Assembly: GCF_002836745.1 (NCBI RefSeq)
Contig: NZ_PJAR01000044.1
Span: forward strand, 496,001-560,000
Origin: Glaciecola sp. 33A
Lineage (GTDB): Bacteria > Pseudomonadota > Gammaproteobacteria > Enterobacterales > Alteromonadaceae
Direction of reading: 5' to 3'
Length of the DNA: 64,000 nt
Shown: positions 27,578-36,621 of the stretch, piece by piece
Layout: each line of letters starts with the position of its first letter
How positions within the stretch are numbered: the first letter of the stretch is position 1
Position numbers and translations under genes: made by a program
Notes under the pieces: model-generated
Database searches by the model: none
The model's input: only the letters and a program-made list of their open reading frames with translations
Told to the model about the DNA's origin: nothing

Positions 27578-28944
27578 TGCAACACTTTACTATGAAGAAG
27601 AACAGATTTATTCGTTCTAGCACATTAGGTATATTTTGTATCTCAATGTCGATGACCAGCGGTGCCTTCGCTGACTATGATGAAGAAAGTGAATATGAAA
27701 ATTCTAAATATATACCTATCGTTTATTCAGGCGCAGCTGTGACTATGGGTGCTGACTCAAGCGTCTTTGGTGATGTTCAGTCAGTCAGTGCAATAACCCT
27801 TGGAGACTCAGCAGTAGTTAATGGCAGCGTTCTGGCCGGAGCCGCTGTGACGATCGAAAGAGCTGGTGTGGTAACTTTCGATGTTAGGGCAGGTGACGCC
27901 GCTACCTTGGGCGCGAATGCGACGGTTTTTGGAAATCTAGCAGCTAGAGCCGCAGTATTTATTGGCGCAGAGTCAGAGGTCTCAGGTGAACTTACGTCCG
28001 GTGGTGACGTAAAACTAGGTGCTGCAGCAAAGGTTGGTGGCAATGTTACGGCCACAACCTCGGTAACGCTTGGCGCCCACGCAGAAGTAGGCAACTATGA
28101 ATCTGCGGGCAACGTTCAGGCGGTCCATGGTTCCGTCGTTCTTGGTGGATACTCTACAGTGAAAGGTGATGCGCAATACGGAACTGTTATCTCGCTAGGT
28201 GATAATGCAATAGTCGAAGGCAATGAAATACAAAGTTACCCTGGGGATTTTATTAACCATGTTGAGGCCCCGCTAGCTAGTAAGAGAGAGCAACTGATTC
28301 AGAAGCAGCAGAAGTTTGCTGACATGCTGGTGCCTACCAACAATGAACTCGCGACAACCATCGATGCGGACAGAGATTTTGAACCAGGGGTCTATCATGC
28401 AACAGGTTTAACAACGACAGCGGACATAACGCTGACGTTCAGAGGCTCGCCGACTGAGCAGCCTGAACATTGGGTTATTAATGTTGATACCTATATAAGT
28501 TTTGGTGCAAAGATGAAAATAGAGTTAGTTGACGTAGCACTGGGCAGCACTATTATTTTTAACTCTGGTACCTACACAACTATCGGCGCGAATTCAATTG
28601 TCAGAGGGACGCTTTTAGCAGGCACTTACATCACCGCTGGCGCAAATACAACAATACATGGTATCGGTCCAGATTGTGGTGGTATGTTTGCAACCAACGG
28701 GGCTATTACAATGGGCGCAGGTAGCACATTTGGTGAAGCGGGTTGCTGGCCGGTAGAGCAGCAAAACGATAACGCTGACGAACATGATGGAAGTGAAGGG
28801 TCAAGCTGTGGTGATGAATCAAACGATAGCAATGAATCCAACTTTGGCGATGAATCCAACGAGGGTGATGAATATAACTATAGTGATGAATCTAACTGTG
28901 GTGATGAATCTAACGAGGGCAATGAATATCACTATTGGGAGTAA
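27577..28944 (+). CDS. Secreted beta-solenoid protein related to DUF3494 ice-binding proteins
   Basis: A 455-residue exported protein. A signal peptide ends about residue 32 (SGAFA). Residues 45-215 are short repeats of the type GAAVTMGADSSVFGDV, resembling bactofilin-like or hexapeptide beta-solenoids. Residues 260-390 match the DUF3494 pattern: DFEPGVYHATG, then a GSTIIFNSGTYTTIGANS strand and FATNGAITMGAGSTFG. The last 60 residues are acidic imperfect DESN repeats. DUF3494 contains many ice-binding adhesins of cold marine microbes, but the domain here is shortened, so ice binding is unproven. A surface or matrix role is plausible. ATG 27577 has GGGAG 7 nt upstream; ATG 27592 is the alternative. 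A strong terminator follows. Confidence 0.8.
   Translation: MQHFTMKKNRFIRSSTLGIFCISMSMTSGAFADYDEESEYENSKYIPIVYSGAAVTMGADSSVFGDVQSVSAITLGDSAVVNGSVLAGAAVTIERAGVVTFDVRAGDAATLGANATVFGNLAARAAVFIGAESEVSGELTSGGDVKLGAAAKVGGNVTATTSVTLGAHAEVGNYESAGNVQAVHGSVVLGGYSTVKGDAQYGTVISLGDNAIVEGNEIQSYPGDFINHVEAPLASKREQLIQKQQKFADMLVPTNNELATTIDADRDFEPGVYHATGLTTTADITLTFRGSPTEQPEHWVINVDTYISFGAKMKIELVDVALGSTIIFNSGTYTTIGANSIVRGTLLAGTYITAGANTTIHGIGPDCGGMFATNGAITMGAGSTFGEAGCWPVEQQNDNADEHDGSEGSSCGDESNDSNESNFGDESNEGDEYNYSDESNCGDESNEGNEYHYWE
28814..28940 (+). repeat. Degenerate in-frame repeats encoding DESN units
   Basis: GATGAATCYAAC-type units recur about seven times at the 3' end of the beta-solenoid gene, at irregular spacing of 12-30 bp with GGTGAT/GAGGGY linkers. 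They encode an acidic, probably disordered tail. Confidence 0.75.
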
Positions 28945-29051
28945 TATAACTGAAGTAACTACAGGTATTGCACTCTTTGGAGATGGATAAATTAATGCCA
29001 ATGGTCCGTATTGATGTTCCAACCTCTTAGTTGTAACAATAAATCTTAGTC

Positions 29052-29079
29052 AAAGCCCTATTTTCATAGGGCTTTTTTA
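29052..29079 (+). terminator. Rho-independent terminator after the beta-solenoid gene
   Basis: AAAGCCCTA (29052-29060), six-base loop, TAGGGCTTT (29067-29075) then more T. The remaining 230 bp before the next gene show nothing else. Confidence 0.9.
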
Positions 29080-29306
29080 TCGATACGCTGCAAGATCAAT
29101 TTCCTTGAGAGCACTAATCTATCAATTTATTGCAGCGGCATTTTCAAGCCAGTGAAGACGCTTTACTTGTAATTTTGTCATCTAAATTTGATCTGTCTCA
29201 ATCAACTGAATTGATTAATCAATTTGAATGGGCATAACGCACTAGCCAAACTGCCAGCAACCATATTACTATCGGGGTAACGTTTCTAGATCGCAGGATA
29301 GTTGTT

Positions 29307-30503
29307 TTGAGTAAAAAAATTGTTATAGCTGGCGCAGGTATTGGTGGTTTATGCGCGGCGTTAGCATTGGCTAAACGTAAATTTGAGGTGGTTGTTTACG
29401 AAAAAAGTAGGCAGCTTGGCGAAGTAGGGGCTGGTTTGCAATTAAGCCCTAATGCCATGCATGTATTAGAAAATTTTGGCATAGCTGACGAAGTGAAAAC
29501 TAAGGCTTTTTGTCCAGATTCCGCAGTGATGCGACATTATCGAACTGGCAAACCTTACTTCACTGTTCCTTTGGGTGATAGTGCGACACAAAAATACGGT
29601 GCTAACTACCTGCATATTCACCGCGCTGATTTACATGCTATTTTGCACCGTGCCTGCATAAATATGAGTGTAAATATCCACTTAGGTCACGCTATTCAAA
29701 GTTACCAACAAACGCCAAAAAGACTAACAATCCAATTAGATAACAATGAAAGTGTCAATGCCGACCTGTTAATTGGTGCGGACGGGATTAAATCCAATGT
29801 CCAAGCTTGTATGTTAGGTCAAACTGCAGCTGAATTTACTGGACAAGTTGCCTGGCGCGGAGTGGTCGAAGCCAACAAACTTCCAAAAGAATTAATTAAA
29901 CCCAATGCGAATCTATGGGTAGGACCGGGCAAACATGTTGTGAGCTATTTTCTACGCGGCGGCGAATTAGTCAACTTTGTTGCTGTGCAGGAACGTACTG
30001 ATTGGCAAAAAGAATCGTGGAATGAACCCGGCGATATCAGTCAACTGCGTCAGACCTTTGCTGATTGGCATCCAGAAGTAACCGAATTATTAAGCGCAAC
30101 CGAGCATTGTTTTTTGTGGGCTTTGTTTGACAGAAAACCGCTTAAGCAATGGTCAGACCGAAACGTGACACTTCTGGGTGATGCATGTCATCCCATGCTG
30201 CCATTTTTAGCCCAAGGCGCGGCGATGGCCATTGAGGACAGCTATGCTTTGGCGCATTGTTTGGCGGGTGACACCAACATACAATCGGCGTTGCAAACCT
30301 ACCAAAATATACGCTTGCCGCGTACCCGCAATATTCAACTTAATGCGCGTAAAAATGCAGCCTTATATCATATGAGTTCGCCAATCGAGCAAGCCAAATT
30401 AATGGTTTTATCAGGATTATCCGCTGTTGGTTTAAGTAATAAATTTGCGGCGACCAAGCTCGACTCCATCTATACATATAATATTGTTGATCAGTTAGCC
30501 TAA
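29307..30503 (+). CDS. FAD-dependent monooxygenase (aromatic hydroxylase type)
   Basis: A 398-residue group A flavoprotein monooxygenase, akin to salicylate/6-hydroxynicotinate hydroxylases. It has the N-terminal GxGxxG (VIAGAGIGGLCAALALAKRK), the second FAD motif LIGADGIKSNVQ (about residues 153-164) and the GD motif LLGDACHPMLPFLAQGAAMA (about 288-307). NADH and an aromatic substrate are expected; the substrate is not identifiable. Translation appears to start at TTG 29307, with AGGA 8 nt upstream and no usable ATG nearby. It is monocistronic, with no ring-cleavage genes beside it. Confidence 0.9.
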   Translation: MSKKIVIAGAGIGGLCAALALAKRKFEVVVYEKSRQLGEVGAGLQLSPNAMHVLENFGIADEVKTKAFCPDSAVMRHYRTGKPYFTVPLGDSATQKYGANYLHIHRADLHAILHRACINMSVNIHLGHAIQSYQQTPKRLTIQLDNNESVNADLLIGADGIKSNVQACMLGQTAAEFTGQVAWRGVVEANKLPKELIKPNANLWVGPGKHVVSYFLRGGELVNFVAVQERTDWQKESWNEPGDISQLRQTFADWHPEVTELLSATEHCFLWALFDRKPLKQWSDRNVTLLGDACHPMLPFLAQGAAMAIEDSYALAHCLAGDTNIQSALQTYQNIRLPRTRNIQLNARKNAALYHMSSPIEQAKLMVLSGLSAVGLSNKFAATKLDSIYTYNIVDQLA

Positions 30504-30554
30504 TTAGCTAGAGTTGCAATGACCTGCGCCCCACGGGCAGTTGTTTAACCCAAA

Positions 30555-30812
30555 TTAACAATGTAAAGGTCAAATACAAGTGGCACATTAAAGGATATAT
30601 TTTTTTCATCCATAAATATGCTCTCACTTTGTCTTTTGCAAACTAGGCGAGGGATTAATGAACGCATAAAACGGTTTCGGATCTGCATGGATAAAACAAT
30701 CTAGTCATTCTTGTATGGCCAGATTGCACAGTTGTCGCAACTGATTGTCATTTATTTGCTTGTCGACTTGACGCTGCAAGGCGTTTAGATAATTGAAGCG
30801 TATTGCTTAGCT
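30555..30812 (-). pseudogene. Possible gene fragment, family not recognised
   Basis: The minus strand reads FNYLNALQRQVDKQINDNQL, then RQLCNLAIQE, one in-frame stop, and LDCFIHADPKPFYAFINPSP before another stop. No ATG or ribosome binding site starts it. The composition looks like real protein, so I note it as a probable decayed fragment in an otherwise empty 311-bp gap; chance is possible. Confidence 0.25.
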
Positions 30813-30814
30813 AT

Positions 30815-30940
30815 TTAAGCAAGAATAAGTGTTCCGATAAATACCAAATAGGGCGATAGGCATAATAAAATCAGCGTACCAACAATAACTAAAACCTGCC
30901 ACCAACAAAACGAATCATTTACTTCGGCTGCTGCGACCAT
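30815..30940 (-). CDS. 41-residue single-pass membrane protein
   Basis: ATG at 30940 with a strong Shine-Dalgarno (GGAGG, 7 nt upstream) opens a 41-codon frame. It begins MVAAAEVNDSFCWWQVLVIV, continues as one long hydrophobic helix and ends FIGTLILA. The N-terminus is short, acidic and probably periplasmic or cytoplasmic by orientation; a Cys-Trp-Trp cluster sits at the membrane edge. An FNR-type promoter lies about 107 nt upstream in the right orientation and geometry. Size and regulation recall small accessory subunits of respiratory oxidases (CydX, CcoQ-like), but no oxidase genes are adjacent and I do not recognise the family. Confidence 0.72.
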   Translation of the reverse strand: MVAAAEVNDSFCWWQVLVIVGTLILLCLSPYLVFIGTLILA

Positions 30941-31046
30941 ATTACATTCCTCCAACGATTAAAATTTCACTCTCAAGGAAGTGCGTGAAGGATTTTAGGT
31001 TGATACATGTTAATCCCTTATCCGCACACTTAACTAGACCTTTCCA

Positions 31047-31095
31047 CTATTAGAGTATATGCATAACAAAGACTCGCACTCTTGATATAGATCAA
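31047..31095 (-). promoter_or_regulatory. FNR/EtrA-type class II promoter
   Basis: TTGATCTATATCAA (31082-31095, minus strand) is a perfect FNR palindrome, TTGAT-N4-ATCAA. If it is centred at -41.5, the hexamer TATACT (31059-31054) falls exactly at -12 to -7 and transcription would start near 31047. This is the classic geometry of oxygen-repressed, FNR-activated genes. The first gene downstream is the 41-residue membrane protein. The rest of the 479-bp gap to the DUF418 gene shows no other feature. Confidence 0.75.
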
Positions 31096-31419
31096 TAATG
31101 CATTGAAATCATTGGCTCACATCAAAGCCACCTTGGCTGTTTCCATCAAAGGAGACCTTTATCGATAGACCGTTACCTCAAGTGCGTTGTCATAGGCCAT
31201 TTAATGGCGCCTAGCAATGTCTTTTTTGAATAGGAAATGTGCTTTTAGAATGACGTTTTTAACCGTAAATTAACGCTCCGTGTGTTGATCTATTATCTGT
31301 CTGCAAGCAAGTATCTTTGAAAGCATAATTTGCAAAGGCGACAGATTCAATCACTTGCTTTAAAGTAATGGTTCGTTTGCTATTACACATAGAAATTTAT
31401 AATAAGGCCATAAAATACT

Positions 31420-32892
31420 ATGCATGCAGAACAAGAGGAAACAAACAAACTTAAGAATAACGAATTGCCCGAGTTGTGCCCAATTTCTGTCAGTCAACGT
31501 ATTGATACACTTGATATGTTGCGTGGTTTTGCACTCATTGGCATATTGATGATGAACATTGAGTGGTTCAATCGTGCGATTTCCGAAGGAATTACGCTTG
31601 ATTATAGCCATACTGGTGCAGACTGGGTTGCCTCTTGGTCGGTAAAACTGTTTGTCGAGGGGAAGTTCTATAAGCTGTTTTCCTTGTTATTTGGGATGGG
31701 ATTTGCAGTAATGCTGCTTCGGGCGAAGGATATAGGAAGGCCCTTTGGGGCTTGGTTCATTCGGCGTATGGGCTTTCTATATTTGTTTGGTATCTGTCAC
31801 TTAATCTTTTTATGGGAGGGCGATATTCTTAATAGTTATGCAATAGGGGGACTGATTTTACTCGCATGGATATATATCACTCGCTTAAAGTTAATGCGCT
31901 ATTTCAGTGGGTACACAGCCTTTTTACGTATGGGCATAGTGATGTCCTTTATACCGATTTTTATTGGCATTGGGCTAAGCTTGTATTTTGGCAACGTCCG
32001 GTCTATGGATGTTATCACGGATATTTACGAGCAAAATGTTGAAGCACGGGCGCGGGCTAAAATAATAACAGAGGATACTGAGCTATCAGCGCCGTTAATC
32101 GAATTTGCCGAGGCCTTAGAATCGGGTGAAGAGAAAGAAAAAGATATTGATGAGGATTCGCTTGAACAACCAGATTTAATTGAACATAAGGCAGAGCAAT
32201 ACTTTATTGAGCAATACTTCAAAGACAAAGACATCGCGAATGAGCGAGCCGCATTTACGCAGGATAGTTATTGGATAGCGACCAAATTCCGCTTTAAAAG
32301 AGCACTTTTTCAGATGCCAATTTCGTTAATTACGGGTCTGTTTGTCTTTTTTCCAATTTTTTTAATTGGTTACTGGTTTGTTGTCAGCGGCGTCATTCGT
32401 GAGCCTCGTAAACATTTGTTATTGTTTAAGACGATGGCTTGGGTTGGGTTACCCTTCGGCTTATTTTTTAGTGCTGGAGCACTGTTGATCATTGTTCACC
32501 CTGTCACTGCGCATACTGACCAGATAACGTTCGCAGCCAATGCGATATTTAATGTCAGTCAATATTTGGTCACTGCAGGATATTTAGGAATATTTGTATT
32601 GATATGTCTCACTGCAACAGGTCATCGACTGTTTTCTTGGATGGCACCTATGGGTAAAATGGCATTAACTAACTACATAATGAATTCGGTTGTTTTAACG
32701 ACTATTTTTTATGGTTATGCCGGCGGGATGTTTGGTGAAGTTGGACGTGCTGCACAACTAGGTATGGTATTTGCTGTCATTGCTATTCAAGCGTTGCTGT
32801 CGTTTTTGTGGTTGAAACTCTTTCGCTTTGGACCATTGGAGTGGTTATGGCGTTCGCTGAGTTATTGGACAATTCAACCTATATTACGTTAG
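31420..32892 (+). CDS. DUF418-domain membrane protein (YeiB-like)
   Basis: A 490-residue integral membrane protein with about 10 hydrophobic segments. The N-terminal RIDTLDMLRGFALIGILMMN and the C-terminal DUF418 block ending FRFGPLEWLWRSLSYW are the family hallmarks. A charged soluble loop (about residues 205-275, rich in E and D) separates two membrane halves; it is longer than in most relatives. DUF418 proteins are related to membrane acyltransferases, but no substrate is known. It is monocistronic with a long upstream region. Confidence 0.88.
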   Translation: MHAEQEETNKLKNNELPELCPISVSQRIDTLDMLRGFALIGILMMNIEWFNRAISEGITLDYSHTGADWVASWSVKLFVEGKFYKLFSLLFGMGFAVMLLRAKDIGRPFGAWFIRRMGFLYLFGICHLIFLWEGDILNSYAIGGLILLAWIYITRLKLMRYFSGYTAFLRMGIVMSFIPIFIGIGLSLYFGNVRSMDVITDIYEQNVEARARAKIITEDTELSAPLIEFAEALESGEEKEKDIDEDSLEQPDLIEHKAEQYFIEQYFKDKDIANERAAFTQDSYWIATKFRFKRALFQMPISLITGLFVFFPIFLIGYWFVVSGVIREPRKHLLLFKTMAWVGLPFGLFFSAGALLIIVHPVTAHTDQITFAANAIFNVSQYLVTAGYLGIFVLICLTATGHRLFSWMAPMGKMALTNYIMNSVVLTTIFYGYAGGMFGEVGRAAQLGMVFAVIAIQALLSFLWLKLFRFGPLEWLWRSLSYWTIQPILR

Positions 32893-32962
32893 TAACAATA
32901 TCAACTCGCCACTGGCTTTATCGTGCAAGAAGGACAAGTCGAGTTTCGACAACATTTATGCA

Positions 32963-33738
32963 CTAAAGATTCATGGGCTGCGGCTTTCTTGCCTTCATTC
33001 GCGTTTCAGGCCAGTCATATTTTTCCCATACCTTGATTAAACCAACTTTGCATGCAAAACCTAAAAAATCGGGGTGCTTTACACTTGCGTTTAAAGGAGC
33101 AATTTAGGCCTTTGCTTTTGCTAATGCCGACCAACATTTAGCGAATTGCTTATCTATCGCAAGTGCTTTTTCAAACAAACTAATTGCCGTAAAAAGTACA
33201 CCTTCTCCAATAATTCGTCGAGTCAGATCGCGCCCTTGCATGCAATAATCATAGGCCTCTTGGCTAGTGGTCATCTGATGGATCTTAGGCGTGACTAAAA
33301 CGATATTAAACATTATATTAATTTCATTGCACACATCGTTGGCGACGGATTGTTGCAATGTAAATACGCTGTCAAGCGCACCAGCGTATTGTTTGCTCCA
33401 TTTGTTTAAGCCTGTAATACCTTCTATTAACCTAACGTTAATTTTAATATCATCATCGATGTGTTGAAGAGAGCCGTGAAGGATATACTGTAGGTTTAAA
33501 AGTTTTGCAATTTGAAGCAGCGTTTTTACCACTGTCGTGCAGTCCAAATGTGGAGGTACTGCCTGCAAGTGAGAGAGTAGGTACCCGTGCTCACAATGTA
33601 TTTAACTCTTCAGACACATTGTCTGTAAAATACTGTTGTTGCGATACTTCTGAGATCGATTTAAATGGTAAAATAGCCAAACCAATAAAGTCAATTACTG
33701 TTGGGCGAATGGACCACGGTTGGCTTATTTTTTTATAA
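32963..33738 (-). pseudogene. Broken TolB-like/TPR signalling protein (adenylate-cyclase or CadC-type C-terminal region)
   Basis: Ordered fragments match the C-terminal half of large bacterial TPR proteins that follow cyclase or winged-helix domains. Seen are LAILPFKSISEVSQQQYFTD with NVSEELNTL (stop follows), then after a frameshift near 33540 LQIAKLLNLQYILHGS, INVRLIEGITGLNKWSKQY, and AYDYCMQGRDLTRR with LFEKALAIDKQFAKCWSALA. After a stop near 33104 come HPDFLGFACKVGLIKVWEKY and DWPETR, the typical C-terminal end. The TPR array between is deleted. The output domain is missing, so its original role is unknown. Confidence 0.72.
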
Positions 33739-33993
33739 CTGATGGGTACCCATTTTACTCAGGTTGCCGATTATTATATCTGTGTCTTTAGCATACAAGG
33801 CATGCTCAATCGTCAGCAATTCGGTTTGTACGAGTACATCATTAATGGCAACATGCGAGCGTAAAACGACTAATAACTCTGGATGCAACGCGCTCAAAAT
33901 ATTACTTAAATATAATAAACATTGTCGTAAGCTCGATTTAGCTTGCGCATCAAACTTAGAAGCAGGTTTAGCTAAAAGTTGCTGTTTAAAGTC
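33733..33993 (-). pseudogene. Possible ORF remnant of 86 codons, family not recognised
   Basis: The minus strand is open from just after a stop at 33994 to 33733, beginning DFKQQLLAKPASKFDAQAKS and containing ALHPELLVVLRSHVAINDVL, with no ATG at the front. It looks protein-like and may be another fragment of the locus containing the broken TPR gene. A plus-strand 77-codon frame covers the same bases and looks less natural. Confidence 0.25.
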
Positions 33994-34109
33994 CTAGTTA
34001 TATACATATTTGAGTTTTTATAGTTAATGCCTAAGTATTCGTGTATCAATGCATTATGTCCTTTATTATAGAGCAACAAGCAATTGGTCTGAAGTCAAAG
34101 GGAACCACG

Positions 34110-34793
34110 ATGGATAAAATCAAACCAAATTTCGTGTTGTTTGATTTAGACGGCACGCTAATCGACAGCGTGCCCGATTTATCATTCTGTGTTGATGAAA
34201 TGATGAGGCAAGTTGGCATGCCGGTTCGTGGTGAAGCACTCGTGCGCAATTGGCTTGGTAATGGCGTTCGGCGTTTAGTCGAACGCGCATTGGTCGGCTC
34301 AGATGAAAGCATGCCCGCTCAAGAATTAATGGATAGGGCGTACCCAATATTTCTGGATCTTTACAAACACAACAATTCGCTGCGTTCTACCATTTATGAT
34401 GGAGTGGTAGAAGGATTAAAATGGATGTTAACACAAGGTTATCGCATCGCTTGTGTAACCAATAAGCCGCAAATCTTTGCCATTCCACTACTGAAGGATA
34501 AAGGTTTATACGATTATTTTGAATTCGTTATTTCCGGTGATAGCTGCGCCGAAAAAAAACCACATCCAATGCCTTTGCTGAATGCCGCAAAGCGGATGAA
34601 TTTTACTCCAGAAAGCGGACTCATGATCGGCGATTCGCGCTCAGATATTAAAGCAGCGCGCAGCGCAGGCCTGCATATTTTCTGTATGACCTATGGTTAC
34701 AACCACGGTGAAGATATTCATGATTACGAGCCAGATGTTACATTGGACTCATTCACGGAGTTAGCAAATTACATAGAAACCAAGATAGGGTAA
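34110..34793 (+). CDS. gph: Phosphoglycolate phosphatase
   Basis: HAD-superfamily phosphatase that removes 2-phosphoglycolate. With the ATG at 34110 (GGGA about 6 nt upstream) it has 227 residues. HAD motif I is FVLFDLDGTLIDSVPDL (nucleophile Asp about residue 11), motif II CVTNKP, motif III lysine in CAEKKPHPMP, and motif IV MIGDSRSDIKAARSAG. The cap domain and length fit Gph. An upstream in-frame GTG (34041) has no ribosome site. Unlike in E. coli it is not beside rpe, trpS or dam, so other HAD specificities remain possible. Confidence 0.87.
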   Translation: MDKIKPNFVLFDLDGTLIDSVPDLSFCVDEMMRQVGMPVRGEALVRNWLGNGVRRLVERALVGSDESMPAQELMDRAYPIFLDLYKHNNSLRSTIYDGVVEGLKWMLTQGYRIACVTNKPQIFAIPLLKDKGLYDYFEFVISGDSCAEKKPHPMPLLNAAKRMNFTPESGLMIGDSRSDIKAARSAGLHIFCMTYGYNHGEDIHDYEPDVTLDSFTELANYIETKIG

Positions 34794-34806
34794 TTAGATT
34801 ACCCTA
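34786..34806. repeat. Perfect 9-bp inverted repeat at the end of gph
   Basis: TAGGGTAAT and ATTACCCTA flank a three-base loop and overlap the gph stop. There is no T-run on either 3' side, so this is not a standard terminator; it could still stabilise the transcript end. Confidence 0.6.
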
Positions 34807-34916
34807 AAAATGCTTAATCAAATACAGCAGTGGTTTGAGGCGATAGCGCGGCCAACTTTGCATGAATAATGTAGGGCGCTTGTGTTTCAGCGCCAATCTG
34901 ATTTGACGCATCAGGT

Positions 34917-35606
34917 CTACTGAATTAGATTAACTTGGTCAATGGCAGTATCTGTTTGCAATCCAAAATGGCCTAAAGTGTAAGTGTACGTAGCATCTTC
35001 GCTCCAAATACGGCTGCTGTGGATCCCATAAACATAACAAGTCCCTGTGGAGCAAACTACTTGGTCAATAACACTTTTCATTGAATACACTTTATCGCCT
35101 AAGGGCACTCCATAGATCCCATCAAGAAATGGACTGCTGATGGATAGACCAGAGCTTCCACAGGTACTATTCCACACGTTGTAAGGGTAAATACCGCAAC
35201 TACGAAGTCCTAATAGTGCTCCAGCAATACCGACAAATGTATCCACATAGGATGCAGCGGCAAGTTTGTCAATTTGCTGAACGGCTAGTGTTACCCCCAT
35301 GGAATGAGCAATAATATCAATTTTGCCGGTACAAGAACGGTTGATTGCGTCCACAATTGCGTTGCGTACGGGTGTCTCTTCGCTACCGTTGTGATTGTTG
35401 CAAGTAGCACAGGATTTAGAACCCCAATTGGGAACGAAAATTTGGTTGTTTGCATAGCCTCTCGCATACAACTCATTAAGGGTATTGTTCCAACTCGCGG
35501 GCGAAGCGGTATTGCCGTGAACTAATACGACGTTATCTTTACAGGCAGCCCTAGTTGTACCGCAGATTAAGATAAATAAGCCAATAGTAATTAAATAGTG
35601 TTTCAC
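34917..35606 (-). CDS. Secreted lipase/esterase (lipase class 2 type)
   Basis: A 229-residue exported alpha/beta-hydrolase. The signal peptide ends about residue 20 (TTRA). The oxyanion-hole region is NVVLVHGNTASPASWNNTL (about 25-43) and the nucleophile elbow AHSMG (Ser about 102). A C-terminal histidine (GHFGL or GIHSSR) would complete the triad. Eight to nine cysteines suggest disulfide bonds, in line with an extracellular enzyme. The profile resembles PF01674 (Bacillus LipA-like, short lipases without a lid). No foldase gene is adjacent. Monocistronic. Confidence 0.85.
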   Translation of the reverse strand: MKHYLITIGLFILICGTTRAACKDNVVLVHGNTASPASWNNTLNELYARGYANNQIFVPNWGSKSCATCNNHNGSEETPVRNAIVDAINRSCTGKIDIIAHSMGVTLAVQQIDKLAAASYVDTFVGIAGALLGLRSCGIYPYNVWNSTCGSSGLSISSPFLDGIYGVPLGDKVYSMKSVIDQVVCSTGTCYVYGIHSSRIWSEDATYTYTLGHFGLQTDTAIDQVNLIQ

Positions 35607-35757
35607 ACTCGCCTCACTTGTTAATTTTGTGTTAACACTCTAGGCGAAAAGTAGTGGCGCTAATATAGTACTTTGGTACGTAAGACTAATAAGATCTATA
35701 TTTCAACACTGATGAACATTAACCGAGTTCACTTCATTAAAATCTTAGCTTTTTGAT

Positions 35758-36621
35758 TCAGTCGCGATTTGATTTAGCCGCGATTTGATTTATTAGTAAC
35801 GCGGCTAAAATAATCCCTGCGCCAATGCTTAACCTGAATATGTCTGCATCTCTGTTCCATATAAGGACGTTAACAGCAATACCTGCTGGAATGAGTAAAT
35901 TATTCATTACTGCTAACGTGCCCACGTTGACGAGGGTTGCGCCTTTATTCCACCCAAAATAGCCTAAGCCTGAAGCAATGATGCCTAAGTAGATGAGGAC
36001 TCCCCATTGGGTCGATGTGCTGGGTAACTTATTGGTGTTGCCAAATAAAATAAAGCAGACAATAGCCACTATTAATGCGCCAATAAAAAACCAGCCAAAT
36101 ACAGTTTTATGCTCTAGCCCATTGCTAGTCATTAAACGTTTGTAGCTAACTTGTCCTGTGGCAAAGCAAATATTGGCTGCTTGCACTAAAAATAGGCCGA
36201 TCAAAAAGTCACTATTAATACTTTCATAGCGGATAGCTAACGCACCAGCGACGGCAATAATAGCAGCAAGAAAAAACCGAGGATTAAAATGCCTTTCAAT
36301 AGCATCGTTTAGTAGGGTGATATAAATAGGTGTCATTACTGTAAATAATAAGACTTCAGGCACAGACAAATATAAAAAGGAGTGATAGTAAAAACCATAC
36401 ATTACGCCAAGTTGTAAGGCACCTATAAGCATGAGCTTCATAGCTAAGGGCTTTGGTGTTTGTGTCAATTTCAAAAATGGCAGAAAAACCAACGTAGCCA
36501 ACGCAATGCGCATCAGGACGCTAAACCACGCATCAACTTGGCCTGCTAAATAAACCCCAATTAAGCTAAATGAAAATGCCCAAAGCAGAGTTACTGCAAA
36601 TAAATAGCGCATAAATACCAT
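35758..36621 (-). CDS. EamA-family DMT transporter
   Basis: A 287-residue protein with ten predicted transmembrane helices in two EamA halves (about residues 1-135 and 148-280), the usual layout of drug/metabolite transporters such as RhaT or YdcZ-like exporters. The pattern YLGIIASGLGYFGWNKGATLV is typical of the second half. Substrate unknown; many relatives export amino acids or metabolites. The start may be the ATG at 36621 or the one three codons later; no clear ribosome site supports either. Monocistronic. Confidence 0.9.
   Translation of the reverse strand: MVFMRYLFAVTLLWAFSFSLIGVYLAGQVDAWFSVLMRIALATLVFLPFLKLTQTPKPLAMKLMLIGALQLGVMYGFYYHSFLYLSVPEVLLFTVMTPIYITLLNDAIERHFNPRFFLAAIIAVAGALAIRYESINSDFLIGLFLVQAANICFATGQVSYKRLMTSNGLEHKTVFGWFFIGALIVAIVCFILFGNTNKLPSTSTQWGVLIYLGIIASGLGYFGWNKGATLVNVGTLAVMNNLLIPAGIAVNVLIWNRDADIFRLSIGAGIILAALLINQIAAKSNRD

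Noticed and set aside
33764-33997. 77-codon plus-strand ORF
   Set aside because: Ser/Cys-rich shadow of a more plausible minus-strand frame; no ribosome site.
34786-34806. Rho-independent terminator after gph
   Set aside because: The hairpin is perfect but is followed by A rather than T on the plus strand, and there is no T-run downstream on the other strand.
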